The notes under the pieces: model-generated
Databases searched by the model: none
Told to the model about the DNA's origin: nothing
The model's input: the letters and a program-made list of their open reading frames with translations, nothing else
Translations under genes and position numbers: made by a program
DNA from: Aeropyrum sp.
GTDB lineage: Archaea > Thermoproteota > Thermoprotei_A > Sulfolobales > Acidilobaceae
Assembly: GCA_015521685.1 (NCBI GenBank)
Contig: WANT01000047.1
Location: forward strand, 27,278 to 91,277
DNA: 64,000 nt
Direction: 5' to 3'
Shown here: in pieces, positions 55,481 to 63,221 of the stretch
Numbering within the stretch: the first letter of the stretch is position 1
How the letters are laid out: each line of letters begins with the position of its first letter

Positions 55481-55568
55481 CCCCCATCCCCAGAGTAAGG
55501 AGATCGTGTATAGCTAGATAGTAAAAAACAATTTCCCGGGAGATTCCATCCCGTACGTCTCTCCGCTG

Positions 55569-55877
55569 TTACACGACGAAGAGGAGAATAAGAGCTATCA
55601 AGAGACCATAGATAGCTATACCCTCTCCTAGGACGACGAATAGTAGAGCCCTACCGAACATCCCAGGCTTTTCAGTCACGCTGCTAATTGCTGCTGCTCC
55701 AGCAACTCCTACAGCGTACCCACCACCTATACCAGCCAAGCCGACGGCAAGACCGGCTCCAATAGCCTTGGCCAGGAGGCTCATGCCCTCTTGTCCAGGC
55801 TCCTGGGCTGAAGCTACTGTGCCGGCTAGCATGGCTAGGGCTAGAAGCGATAGTATTGCTAGGTTTACGTGCTTCAT
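55569..55877 (-). CDS. atpK: V/A-type ATP synthase proteolipid (c/K) subunit
   Basis: 102 residues: a cleavable signal-like N-terminus (LAILSLLALAMLAGTVASA) and two membrane helices. The ion-binding Glu is in LGEGIAIYGLLIALIL and the first helix carries GAGLAVGLAGIGGGYAVGVAG. Forms the rotor ring of the membrane ATP synthase. No other ATPase gene lies next to it. Confidence 0.93.
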   Translation of the reverse strand: MKHVNLAILSLLALAMLAGTVASAQEPGQEGMSLLAKAIGAGLAVGLAGIGGGYAVGVAGAAAISSVTEKPGMFGRALLFVVLGEGIAIYGLLIALILLFVV

Positions 55878-56024
55878 ACTATCAGCCGAAGATGAAAGAT
55901 GGGATTAGCTGGTGGCTATAAGGCTTCTCTACACTATACTGCGAGCTGGACCCGACATTACCACTACCCAGTAGTAAATGGGTGGTTGCATCAGAGTAGA
56001 AGTAGATATTGTGGGTGAGAAGGG
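55878..56024. other. Short intergenic region
   Basis: 147 bases between two minus-strand genes. Contains the promoter region for atpK; no gene or RNA fold is convincing. Confidence 0.3.
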
Positions 56025-56570
56025 CTAACGATCTCCTCCTGAAGCTAGACCCACGCTCTTTAACACATTATAGAGCTCTGGATCCTCCCTGCGGATTCTC
56101 TCTAGCGACCAGGGCATCCACCCACCCTCACTAACCCTCCTCAAGACTCCTCTAACCCAGGACTTGTAGATCTTAGAGCAGTTCCCATGGTTGGCACAGC
56201 TAGCTTTCAAAAAGTCATCTATCACAGCCTCCGCCTCTTCTAGAGAGAGTCTTCTAACGTTGAGAAGATATCGGCTTAGAACGTATAGTATAAGCCTGGA
56301 TCTACCATCTGGAACGCCCCTAGAAATAACCTCTTCAACCCAGGAGTACCCACCAGGCTTTCTATACCTCTTCCGACCCGAGCCTCTCTGTTGGCAGCCA
56401 CCGGTTTCGCGGCAAGCCTCCTCTAGGAATTCATCCAGAGCTTTTTCACACTCCTCTGACGGCTCTTTGCAGGTATGAACCATCCTCTCGAATGCTTCCT
56501 CCACGCTCCTGCTCATCCCTAACATCGCGTAAAGTAACTTATCTAGTAAAACCTTAAATCCCCCAAACAC
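56025..56570 (-). CDS. Hypothetical helical protein
   Basis: 181 residues, mostly charged helices, with several cysteines in C-x8-C-type pairs (TCKEPSEECEKAL, ACRETGGCQQRG, ASCANHGNCSKIY), perhaps disulfide-bonded or metal-binding. No signal peptide or known family. Divergent from tRNA-Gln. Confidence 0.6.
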   Translation of the reverse strand: MFGGFKVLLDKLLYAMLGMSRSVEEAFERMVHTCKEPSEECEKALDEFLEEACRETGGCQQRGSGRKRYRKPGGYSWVEEVISRGVPDGRSRLILYVLSRYLLNVRRLSLEEAEAVIDDFLKASCANHGNCSKIYKSWVRGVLRRVSEGGWMPWSLERIRREDPELYNVLKSVGLASGGDR

Positions 56571-56588
56571 CTTATTCTAAACCCACGG

Positions 56589-56609
56589 CTCCAGCTCCAA
56601 AGGCTGGAG
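56589..56609 (+). other. Hairpin just upstream of tRNA-Gln
   Basis: CTCCAGC (56589-56595) pairs with GCTGGAG (56603-56609) over a 7-base loop, ending 3 bases before the tRNA 5' end. May be part of the tRNA leader or a regulatory site between two divergent genes. Role unknown. Confidence 0.4.
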
Positions 56610-56612
56610 TAT

Positions 56613-56721
56613 AGCCGGGTCGTCTAGCGGCCCAGGATGCGGGGCTCTGGCCCAGGTTGGCCCTCTAGGGCCGCCGGGGGGACACCCCGTGACCGGGGTT
56701 CGAATCCCCGCCCGGCTACCA
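56613..56721 (+). tRNA. tRNA-Gln (CTG) with a 33-nt intron at 37/38
   Basis: Acceptor AGCCGGG/CCCGGCT, D arm GTCT...GGAT (G-U closed as in tRNA-Glu/Gln), anticodon stem CGGGG/CCCCG, anticodon CTG (56647-56649), variable TGAC, T arm CGGGG-TTCGAAT-CCCCG, discriminator A, encoded CCA. Intron 56651-56683: CTCT pairs with GGGG, flanked by bulges GGC and ACA, with an inner GGCCC/GGGCC stem. A canonical bulge-helix-bulge. Confidence 0.95.
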
Positions 56722-56751
56722 TTCAAGCCCGGGTAGTGTGGCGGGGTATCT

Positions 56752-58401
56752 ATGACAGGAAATCTAGCTTTCTACAAGCTGCCCACGGCTCTACTAGTAC
56801 CTCTACTCATACTCACCCCACTAGCATCGACAGAGGCTAATGCCCTTTCAGTATCTCTAAGCCAGCTCATAATGGTTGAGGGAGGGACGTACGAGTTAAT
56901 TATAAATGATAACGTTCTAGTTTACAGTGTAAACATTTATCTAGAGGGGCTAACACTGGCTGAGAGGCCCGTAGGCAAGAACGGCCCCCTAACTCTCAGG
57001 TTCTTCCTCCCCGACTATCTCTCTGGCGGAGACTATACGATGTTCATTAGGATCGTTTACTTCGACGGATCGTCTCTAGCCGTTCAGGATATTGAGTTGG
57101 ACGTAACTATCCTCGACAGGCTAGATGTAAACATAGCGTTCTCATGCCCAGAGGTCGTGGCCGTGGGAGAGACCTATTACTGCTTCCTCTACACTTTCTC
57201 TGGATCCCAGCTGGCTGACGTAAACCTAATATCGGCAAGGCTCTACAAGGCAGGGGATACGGGGCAGACGCCCCTAGGACCGCTCGAAGTAGTGTACGAT
57301 GGTACGGGAGTCTATGTGCTAAAATTGCAGGTCGACGAGCCCGGCAGCTACTCTATAGTAGCCAGGACTCTAGAAAAGACTAGTCTAGAGGATTATGCGA
57401 GGTTCGAGGACTCAGCGGGAGTACATAGCTTCATTGCCGTCGAGGTGCTAAGCCTCTCTGACCTAGCGAATATGATAGAGGACCTCGACAGGAGTTTAGG
57501 AGCCCGCCTCGACGAGATCTCCAGCGGAGTCTCTGAGATCCAAGGCGACGTTGACCAGCTGTTATCTAGTGTGGAATCTGCGGTGGAGGTCCTCAACAGG
57601 ATCGATGGCAATGTGGCTGTTATAATCAGCGACGACGGACCAATAATCTCCAGGATTGTCGATGTCAATAACAGGATTATAATACTGGATAATAGAGCTA
57701 GGGCTATAGCAGCCGACGTAGCCAGCGTGCTGGAGGAGGTTCAAGCTGTAAGGGGTGATGTGGCTGTTATTAAGTCTGATACTAGCACTATCCTAGTCAA
57801 GATTGAGGACCTGATAGAGAGGGTAGATTCTATATCGAATAACCTTGTCGTCATAGACTCTAAGCTCGGGCAAATTACGGGAGAAGTGGTGGCGATTAAG
57901 GAGGGCCTCGCGATAATTGACACTGGAGTGGGCCAAATTGAGCTAGATCTCACTGCTCTAGGGGCAGCAATAGAGTCGCTCAACGGGGAGACAGCTACCA
58001 TAAAGACTCAAGTGGGCAACATCACGGTGGGCGTAGACAAGCTAATTCAGGGAATGGAGGTTATAGACTCTAGAACCGTTGAGATCGCAACAGGCTTAGG
58101 AGAGCTCGATGCAAGAATAGTAGAGATTAACGATAACATAGCCGTGTTGGAGACGAGCGTGGGAGAGGTTGAGGTTAGAATTTCAGAGGTGCAGTCAGGG
58201 CTGGAAGAGCTAAGGAGCCTCGTAGAAAGCGAGGCCTCGCTGACCAGCAGGGTGTTGGAGAGGGTCAATGCAATCCTGGAGGAACTAGGGATGCAGGATG
58301 ACACGGTGGAGACGGCCAGCATAGCTCTGGGATCAAGCTTAATATCAGCCTCCATAGCTGCAGCCGCCGTCTATCTGCTATTTAGGCGGGGAGGCATTTG
58401 A
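56752..58401 (+). CDS. SlaB-like S-layer stalk protein (signal, beta domains, long coiled coil, C-terminal anchor)
   Basis: 549 residues: signal peptide (about 1-30, TALLVPLLILTPLASTEANA), two beta-sandwich-like domains (about 31-225), a very long coiled coil (about 235-520) and one C-terminal membrane helix (SLISASIAAAAVYLLF) ending RRGGI. The coiled coil keeps strict 3-4 spacing of hydrophobic residues for more than 20 heptads, with repeated phrases such as NLVVID, GLAIID and GMEVID spaced in multiples of 7. This is the architecture of Sulfolobales SlaB, which anchors the S-layer. Sequence homology not proven; a partner SlaA is not in the window. Confidence 0.75.
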   Translation: MTGNLAFYKLPTALLVPLLILTPLASTEANALSVSLSQLIMVEGGTYELIINDNVLVYSVNIYLEGLTLAERPVGKNGPLTLRFFLPDYLSGGDYTMFIRIVYFDGSSLAVQDIELDVTILDRLDVNIAFSCPEVVAVGETYYCFLYTFSGSQLADVNLISARLYKAGDTGQTPLGPLEVVYDGTGVYVLKLQVDEPGSYSIVARTLEKTSLEDYARFEDSAGVHSFIAVEVLSLSDLANMIEDLDRSLGARLDEISSGVSEIQGDVDQLLSSVESAVEVLNRIDGNVAVIISDDGPIISRIVDVNNRIIILDNRARAIAADVASVLEEVQAVRGDVAVIKSDTSTILVKIEDLIERVDSISNNLVVIDSKLGQITGEVVAIKEGLAIIDTGVGQIELDLTALGAAIESLNGETATIKTQVGNITVGVDKLIQGMEVIDSRTVEIATGLGELDARIVEINDNIAVLETSVGEVEVRISEVQSGLEELRSLVESEASLTSRVLERVNAILEELGMQDDTVETASIALGSSLISASIAAAAVYLLFRRGGI

Positions 58402-58467
58402 CCCAACCGGCCTCACTGATTTTTTAAACCCCAGCAATTACTCCCACAGAATGCCGGGTGTGGAGAT

Positions 58468-58764
58468 GTGGAGGCCAACAGCATCAAGGGAGTCATTATG
58501 GGCTATGCTAGGGGCACCAACACCCAGTACACTTCATACGCCCTGGTGAAGGTGCTTGACACCCCTGAGAGGGTAGGCAGGGTTCTCGGAGGGATAGCTA
58601 TATACAAGGATAAACATGGGAACTCCTACAGGGGAAGAATACTAAAGCTCCACGGTAGAAGGGGTGGAGTTGTACTTGTCAGATTCAATCGAGGCCTTCC
58701 AGGCCAAGCTATAGGCGGACTAGTATATATAGAACCGCCTTCGAAAACGAAAACCGCCCACTAG
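58468..58764 (+). CDS. rpl35ae: Ribosomal protein L35Ae (eL33)
   Basis: Large-subunit protein of archaea and eukaryotes. GVIMGYARGTNTQYTSYALVKVL, GRILKLHGRRGGVVLVRFNRGLPGQAIG is the family signature. 98 residues. GTG start after GGGTGTGGAG. Its stop codon lies in the first strand of the folded RNA element that follows. Confidence 0.93.
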   Translation: MEANSIKGVIMGYARGTNTQYTSYALVKVLDTPERVGRVLGGIAIYKDKHGNSYRGRILKLHGRRGGVVLVRFNRGLPGQAIGGLVYIEPPSKTKTAH

Positions 58765-58896
58765 GAGAAGTTTTCTAGGTTGCTAGACGCCGTCAGGAGG
58801 ACCCTCTACGAGGGTAAGCTGGGCGGTTGTGCCCCGCCCCTGACGCCCGTTCCCACAATCCGCTTAATTAAGCGGCGATAGTCGAACGGGCTCCTA
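58762..58896 (+). ncRNA. Candidate structured RNA of unknown class
   Basis: Six near-perfect helices can be drawn: closing TAGGAG/CTCCTA (58762-58767, 58891-58896); TCTAG/CTAGA (58774-58778, 58783-58787); CGTCAGG/CCTGACG (58791-58797, 58839-58845) enclosing ACCCTC/GAGGGT (58801-58806, 58810-58815) and GGGCGG/CCGCCC (58821-58826, 58834-58839); and GCCCGTTC/GAACGGGC (58845-58852, 58884-58891) enclosing CCGCTT/AAGCGG around AATT (58860-58875). No ORF. It does not carry the signatures of 5S rRNA, RNase P RNA or SRP RNA that I know. May be a 3' UTR element of eL33 or a separate RNA. Confidence 0.5.
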
Positions 58897-58973
58897 CTAG
58901 CGGGGCCAATATACGATTTGTGCTCTAGAGTCCTGAAAACCCTTAATCATCTGTTACCAATTTCTGGGATTGT

Positions 58974-59189
58974 CTATAGGTTCAAGCCTCTCTTCCTGGC
59001 TTCCCTCCTCAAATGCTCTAGTACCCAGTAGGGATCGCCCTCATACCTATCCTCTAGAATCTGGATGGCATTCATCCATCTCTTGCCGTAGAGCCTCTTC
59101 GCCAGAGCTACAGTTTCTTCTAGTATCTTTTTGGCCTCCTCGATCCGCTCCCCACCACCCTCAGGCAACAGTACCCCCTCCACTACCAC
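58974..59189 (-). CDS. Small conserved hypothetical protein
   Basis: 71 residues, helical and charged (GGERIEEAKKILEETVALAKRLYGKRWMNAIQILEDRYEGDPYWVLEHLRREARKRGLNL). No known family. GTG start. Codirected with and 92 bases downstream of the NMD3 gene. Confidence 0.55.
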   Translation of the reverse strand: MVVEGVLLPEGGGERIEEAKKILEETVALAKRLYGKRWMNAIQILEDRYEGDPYWVLEHLRREARKRGLNL

Positions 59190-59281
59190 GGTTTGCTTGT
59201 ATAGTATCTATTTGTGCCCCGAATCCTGCCATCATTGTCAGGTTACTGTAGGGCTTTAAACTGTTGCGGCATGCGTGGGTT

Positions 59282-59980
59282 TTATGGCTCGTCAATTCTC
59301 GCTGATATTGTTTTGCGGGATCGGCGCCTTCCTCCCCCTGATAGACCTACGTGCTCGTGCTCTACTCTGGATATCTTTACACGGGCCTCAGATTTTAGGG
59401 CTGAGAGGAACCTCGAAGCCCCTCCTCTATGGGAAAAGTAAAGATCAACACCTTCCCTTGTCTCGACTACATCTAAAATCCCTAGCTCTCCACCGAGGTT
59501 CGCGAGCACCCTATACACTATCTGCCTCGCCCTAGATCCTCTAACCTGGACTAGAGTATCGTATTCTCCGCTTACTCTCGTCACACAGTCAGGGCATTTA
59601 GACGGCTTGAACCTAACTACAACGCTCTTCGAATCCCTGATAATGGTGTTGCCAACACTAGCCCTGAGCTCGACCACAACCCTGGTCCTCCAATCTAGTT
59701 TGGACTCTAGGACCCAGCCAGACACCTCCACCCTATCTACGTGTTCGGAGGGCATAGGTTTGAGTCTTCTCACAATAATATCTCCGACAGCATCCTCGGG
59801 GGTTTTATGAGAATACCACTTATGGCCTATCCTAACTCTTCCACACCATGTACACATCTCCACTGTGATTTCATTGTCTCTAAGCCTAGCTATGCCTATT
59901 CTATTCTTGAAGCACTCTATACATAATCCCTTGATAAATATCTCGCCTTTCCTGCCGCACGAAATACAAGTTTTCACCAT
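59282..59980 (-). CDS. nmd3: NMD3-like ribosome assembly factor
   Basis: Archaeal NMD3: zinc motifs KTCISCGRKGEIF, CIECFKN, EMCTWCGRVRIG and KPSKCPDCVTR, then VSGEYDTLVQVRGSRARQIVYRVLANLGG and the end VGLSGGGRRRSRKTIS. 232 residues, shorter than the eukaryotic export adaptor. Binds the large ribosomal subunit. ATG start. Confidence 0.85.
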   Translation of the reverse strand: MVKTCISCGRKGEIFIKGLCIECFKNRIGIARLRDNEITVEMCTWCGRVRIGHKWYSHKTPEDAVGDIIVRRLKPMPSEHVDRVEVSGWVLESKLDWRTRVVVELRASVGNTIIRDSKSVVVRFKPSKCPDCVTRVSGEYDTLVQVRGSRARQIVYRVLANLGGELGILDVVETREGVDLYFSHRGGASRFLSALKSEARVKISRVEHEHVGLSGGGRRRSRKTISARIDEP

Positions 59981-60212
59981 AATGGATGTTACACCCTGCT
60001 TGGTTCGCGATTCCCTTATGGCTGAATGGGGTTGCTACAACTATATTATGTTCTCTTGTTTGACACAGTAGAAAAGTCTATTGTTTTTAATCATGCTTGA
60101 TGGGTGAGGCAGTGTTGATGCTATCTATTTAAGTTATATGTTTAAATATATACTTGATTATAAATCTTTCACTTGATGCAAAATCACCCGATTCGCGTGA
60201 GGCGAAATAGAA
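59981..60212. other. AT-rich divergent promoter region
   Basis: No gene seen. TTTAAATATATA at 60141-60152 is a strong TATA box for the Roadblock gene (predicted start near 60172), with GTGAGGCG as the ribosome-binding site. The left part serves the divergent NMD3 gene. Confidence 0.5.
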
Positions 60213-60578
60213 TTGTCTACAGCAGTGGGTAGAGTCCTCACGGACATAATGAGGGTTCCTGGAGTAACCGCAACTTTTATAGTAAGCAAGGAAGGATTCA
60301 TCGTCGAGAAGGCCATTGGAGGAGGAGTAAATATTGATGAAGACGCTGTGGCAGCGATGATAACAACGGTATACGGCTCGACGACTCAGTTGGGTGAGGA
60401 GCTTAATCTTGGAGAACCTGAGATGATAACACTAGAATTCCCGGGGTACTATGTTTTGCTGAACGACCTGGGAGGCGAGCACATGATTATAGTATTGGCA
60501 GAGAAGGCTAAAGCCGTCCTGGGTAGGCTGAGGTACGAAATCAAGAAGCAATCACCAAGAATCAGACAATCCATCTAA
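60213..60578 (+). CDS. Roadblock/LC7 domain protein
   Basis: 121 residues forming a single Roadblock/LC7 fold: ILTDIMRVPGVTATFIVSKEGFIVEKAIGG, then the helix DAVAAMITTVYGSTTQLGEELNLG and sheet MITLEFPGYYVLLNDLGGEHMIIVLAEK. In archaea and bacteria these proteins dimerise and often act on small GTPases such as MglA. TTG start after GTGAGG. First of a set with 60602 and 61260. Confidence 0.85.
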   Translation: MSTAVGRVLTDIMRVPGVTATFIVSKEGFIVEKAIGGGVNIDEDAVAAMITTVYGSTTQLGEELNLGEPEMITLEFPGYYVLLNDLGGEHMIIVLAEKAKAVLGRLRYEIKKQSPRIRQSI

Positions 60579-60601
60579 CTGCTTGGGGTGATAGATAGAT
60601 T

Positions 60602-61117
60602 ATGACGGAGGAAATGACGTTGAAAGAAAACATAACAGTACCTAGCGGCCTCATAAACGCAGTTATAGCGGGATATCAAATAGCCTTAACAAAAACGCTG
60701 GGAAGAGGCTCAGCCGCAATGACACAGCTATTAATCAGGGATATAGGCCAGGTTCTAGAGGAGATGTTGGAGGAGCTAGGGTTTGTTCCTAGAGAAATAA
60801 AGGACCTTGGGGAGGATATGAGTAAAGCCTTCAAAATGCTGGGTATTAGCGATAATGTCGAGGTTATAATACCTGGGGATGGAGTAGAGAAGGATGCCAA
60901 GTATGTGATTAAAATTTACGATAGTGTTTTCAAGCCAGCAGCGAGACTGCTGTACAAGAAAGGTATTACATTCACCTTAAGTCCTGAATCCTTCTTAGCA
61001 GCGGCGCTAGTAAGGGCCGCGATTAGAAAGGTTAAGCCAGATGCTCAAGTCAAAATAAAGGTGAACCCACAAAAGAGTCCCGACGAGCCGCTAGAGATAG
61101 AAGTAATCGTAAGATAG
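60602..61117 (+). CDS. Conserved hypothetical protein in the Roadblock cluster
   Basis: 171 residues, 23 bases after the Roadblock gene, so co-transcribed. N-terminal helices (SGLINAVIAGYQIALTKTLGRGSAAMTQLLIRDIGQVLEEMLEELGF) and an alpha/beta end (AKYVIKIYDSVFKPAARLLYKKGITFTLSPESFLAAALVRAAIRKVKPDAQVKIKVNP). No membrane segment. A resemblance in overall plan to V4R-like small-molecule-binding domains is possible but not shown. Function unknown. Confidence 0.65.
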   Translation: MTEEMTLKENITVPSGLINAVIAGYQIALTKTLGRGSAAMTQLLIRDIGQVLEEMLEELGFVPREIKDLGEDMSKAFKMLGISDNVEVIIPGDGVEKDAKYVIKIYDSVFKPAARLLYKKGITFTLSPESFLAAALVRAAIRKVKPDAQVKIKVNPQKSPDEPLEIEVIVR

Positions 61118-61204
61118 TTATTAGTAGTCCTACCGGATTGGGTCTATAGCATCTCCATCGCAAAAAATGGTTTTTGTATTATGTTATCATGTCATAATCG
61201 AATA

Positions 61205-61212
61205 GTTTTAAA
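61205..61212 (+). promoter_or_regulatory. TATA box of the zinc-ribbon Roadblock gene
   Basis: GTTTTAAA lies about 50 bases before the GTG at 61260, predicting a start near 61235 and an independent transcript from the upstream pair. Inferred. Confidence 0.45.
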
Positions 61213-61259
61213 GGATATAGGCTAATGTTCCTTTTTTACTCTTATGTATCATTAATGTT

Positions 61260-62078
61260 GTGGGTTTAGAGCCGGGCTTTAGTGTTAGGTGGTCTGTTGT
61301 GGCTGGGGGCGAGAGCGGATCCAGAGTGGAGGAGAGCGTAGAAATTGTTGAGAGTTCCAAAAGGATTGATGGCGTTGAATTCTCTATTGCGGCAACTGAA
61401 GGATTACCCACCTCCTATAGTGGAGTATCGAAGGATAAGGCCGAGGCTTATGCAGCTCTATCTGTGGACGCCTATGAGGCTACTACTAGGATAGTGGCCG
61501 ATAAGTTGGGGCGACCTCCCTCCTATGTTCTAATGTGCGGTGATAATGACCAGGCTATAGGCTTGTCTAGGGTGGGCGAGCTCGTTATAATGACCTCGGG
61601 TAGCGAGAAGGCTGTTACACACTATCTGAAGATATCGAGGTTCAGGCTTGGTGGTGGGAAGGTTAGATGCCGGGAGTGTGGACTCGATGTTACACTGGAG
61701 GCTTATGAATGTCCCTCCTGCGGTAAGAGAGTCCCATTCCTCTCTCCATACTGCCCATTTTGCGATGCTAGATTAGACAAGAAAGAGTGTCCCTCCTGTG
61801 GAGGTCTAATAAATGTAGGTAGTGAGAGTCCAATAAAAGTCAGGGATGAAGCCCGGTCTGAGCAAAAAGCTGCGAGGCTTCGGATCCCTGGCAGCTTTAA
61901 CATGTTGTTGCTAACTATACCAATGCTATTCGGGGCCTCTGCCGGATACGTGCTAGGCGTAGTTGAAGGTAGTGGCTTAGGGCTGCTGGCCCTGAATCTG
62001 GCTATACTAGCTGGTGGAGGCATCTCAATATTGTTAGGCCGGGTGCTCAAGGCTAAAAGAAGTAACTCTGAGGCCTGA
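61260..62078 (+). CDS. Membrane-anchored Roadblock-like protein with zinc ribbons
   Basis: 272 residues. Residues ~35-135 read as a second Roadblock/LC7-type domain (IDGVEFSIAATEGLPTSYSGVSKDKAEAYAALSVDAYEATTRIV...YVLMCGDNDQAIGLSRVGELVIMTSG). Next come CRECGLDVTLEAYECPSCGK and CPFCDARLDKKECPSCG, two zinc ribbons. The end has two membrane helices (LLLTIPMLFGASAGYVLGVV and LGLLALNLAILAGGGISILLG). Such a fusion is unusual. GTG start. Convergent with 62105-62896. Confidence 0.65.
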   Translation: MGLEPGFSVRWSVVAGGESGSRVEESVEIVESSKRIDGVEFSIAATEGLPTSYSGVSKDKAEAYAALSVDAYEATTRIVADKLGRPPSYVLMCGDNDQAIGLSRVGELVIMTSGSEKAVTHYLKISRFRLGGGKVRCRECGLDVTLEAYECPSCGKRVPFLSPYCPFCDARLDKKECPSCGGLINVGSESPIKVRDEARSEQKAARLRIPGSFNMLLLTIPMLFGASAGYVLGVVEGSGLGLLALNLAILAGGGISILLGRVLKAKRSNSEA

Positions 62079-62104
62079 GTTCTCTAAACTAAATTTAAAC
62101 TACT

Positions 62105-62896
62105 TTAGGTATAGTGTTCCAGGTATTCTGATGCACTCTCCTTGCACATTTTTTCTCGGACGGTTTTACTGCTAGAGTCGTATACTATTAAAAGATATTT
62201 GCAGCTATAATCTTCCTTAACGCCGATGGTGCTAACCGCCTCTGTGTTTAATATACAGTGGACTTGGCCGCTTAGGTCCTCATACACTCCAAAGCCTTCC
62301 TCAATAGCCTTGAGTATAGCCTCGAATGGTGTGTAGGACTTCGGGGACTCCTTAGCTCTCTCCATGCAGAGGTTTAGAAGTTGAATTTCGGCCGAATAAT
62401 CTTTGGGCTTTGACACTTCCTCAGAGAACTCGGCTATATTTAGTGGGTATCCCGGCGATTTTACTATATCATCTACTACTCTGAATAGCTCGTCTCGATG
62501 CTTTATCTCTATCGGAGCCACCTTGAGCGACTTGAGCTTCATTATTTCGGTTTCTATGATTTCATTAGATACTAGGAATATTTCGTAGAAAATGGAATAT
62601 ATGTTGCTGAAGTCAAAGCTTCTGTCTATGTTGTAGATTACAAAATATCTTTCTGAGGGATACGACATGTAAAGACGAAGCTCATAAGATATACCGCTCG
62701 ACATTTCGAAAATCATCCTAAGCAGAATTGAATCCTTCAACTTTGCTCCCAAGCTGAGCATGTTATCTATTGACTCGGCTATGATTGTCATAATCTTGGT
62801 AGGATTCTCAAGAGAGCTATAGTATTCGCTCAGCAGTATTTTTCTGAATTCGACGGAAGGTAGTTCTATTGGGCTCGCGCTATCGGAATTTGACAA
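62105..62896 (-). CDS. Hypothetical protein, convergent with the Roadblock cluster
   Basis: 263 residues, soluble, alpha/beta, AT-rich codons compared with the neighbours. Helical N-terminus (NPTKIMTIIAESIDNMLSLGAKLKD), central strands (SYELRLYMSYPSERYFVIYNI) and a C-terminal domain (FGVYEDLSGQVHCILNTEAVSTIGV...YLLIVYDSSSKT). No family recognised. Confidence 0.55.
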   Translation of the reverse strand: MSNSDSASPIELPSVEFRKILLSEYYSSLENPTKIMTIIAESIDNMLSLGAKLKDSILLRMIFEMSSGISYELRLYMSYPSERYFVIYNIDRSFDFSNIYSIFYEIFLVSNEIIETEIMKLKSLKVAPIEIKHRDELFRVVDDIVKSPGYPLNIAEFSEEVSKPKDYSAEIQLLNLCMERAKESPKSYTPFEAILKAIEEGFGVYEDLSGQVHCILNTEAVSTIGVKEDYSCKYLLIVYDSSSKTVREKMCKESASEYLEHYT

Positions 62897-63221
62897 CTAG
62901 GCTCCCCTTGACGCAAGGTGCAGTATCTGAATTTCAAGATTAACACATAGATCTTTTAAGTTTTACATTTAGTTTAATAGAAAAATAAGTTCTATATTAG
63001 ATACTTCTAGTAAATAAGATAGTGCATATATGTATTTGTATTAGTGATAAGAAACTCTAGTAAAAAGAAAATGGTGCAAAACAATTTTCTTATAATATTA
63101 AGTATCAATATTCTTAAACAATAATGTAATAAATAAATGGGAATCCAGATAACTGAAGTTGCTTTTGCGGGAACCCTCAAGATATTTTAATTAGCTTAGG
63201 ACTTAAACCTCGGGGGCGATA
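62897..63221. other. AT-rich intergenic region
   Basis: 325 bases with no ORF, and the most AT-rich stretch in the window (roughly 70 percent A+T by eye). Holds the promoter of the leftward gene, and GATATTTTAATTAGC near 63180-63195 for the rightward gene. No repeats, origin boxes or RNA fold stood out. Confidence 0.45.

Noticed and set aside
57393..58355. Minus-strand frames rich in Ser/Thr opposite the S-layer stalk gene
   Set aside because: They mirror the heptad repeats of the real gene and have no supporting start signals.
62897..63221. AT-rich region as a replication origin
   Set aside because: No ORB-like repeats, no orc1/cdc6 gene nearby; plain promoter and spacer DNA is sufficient.
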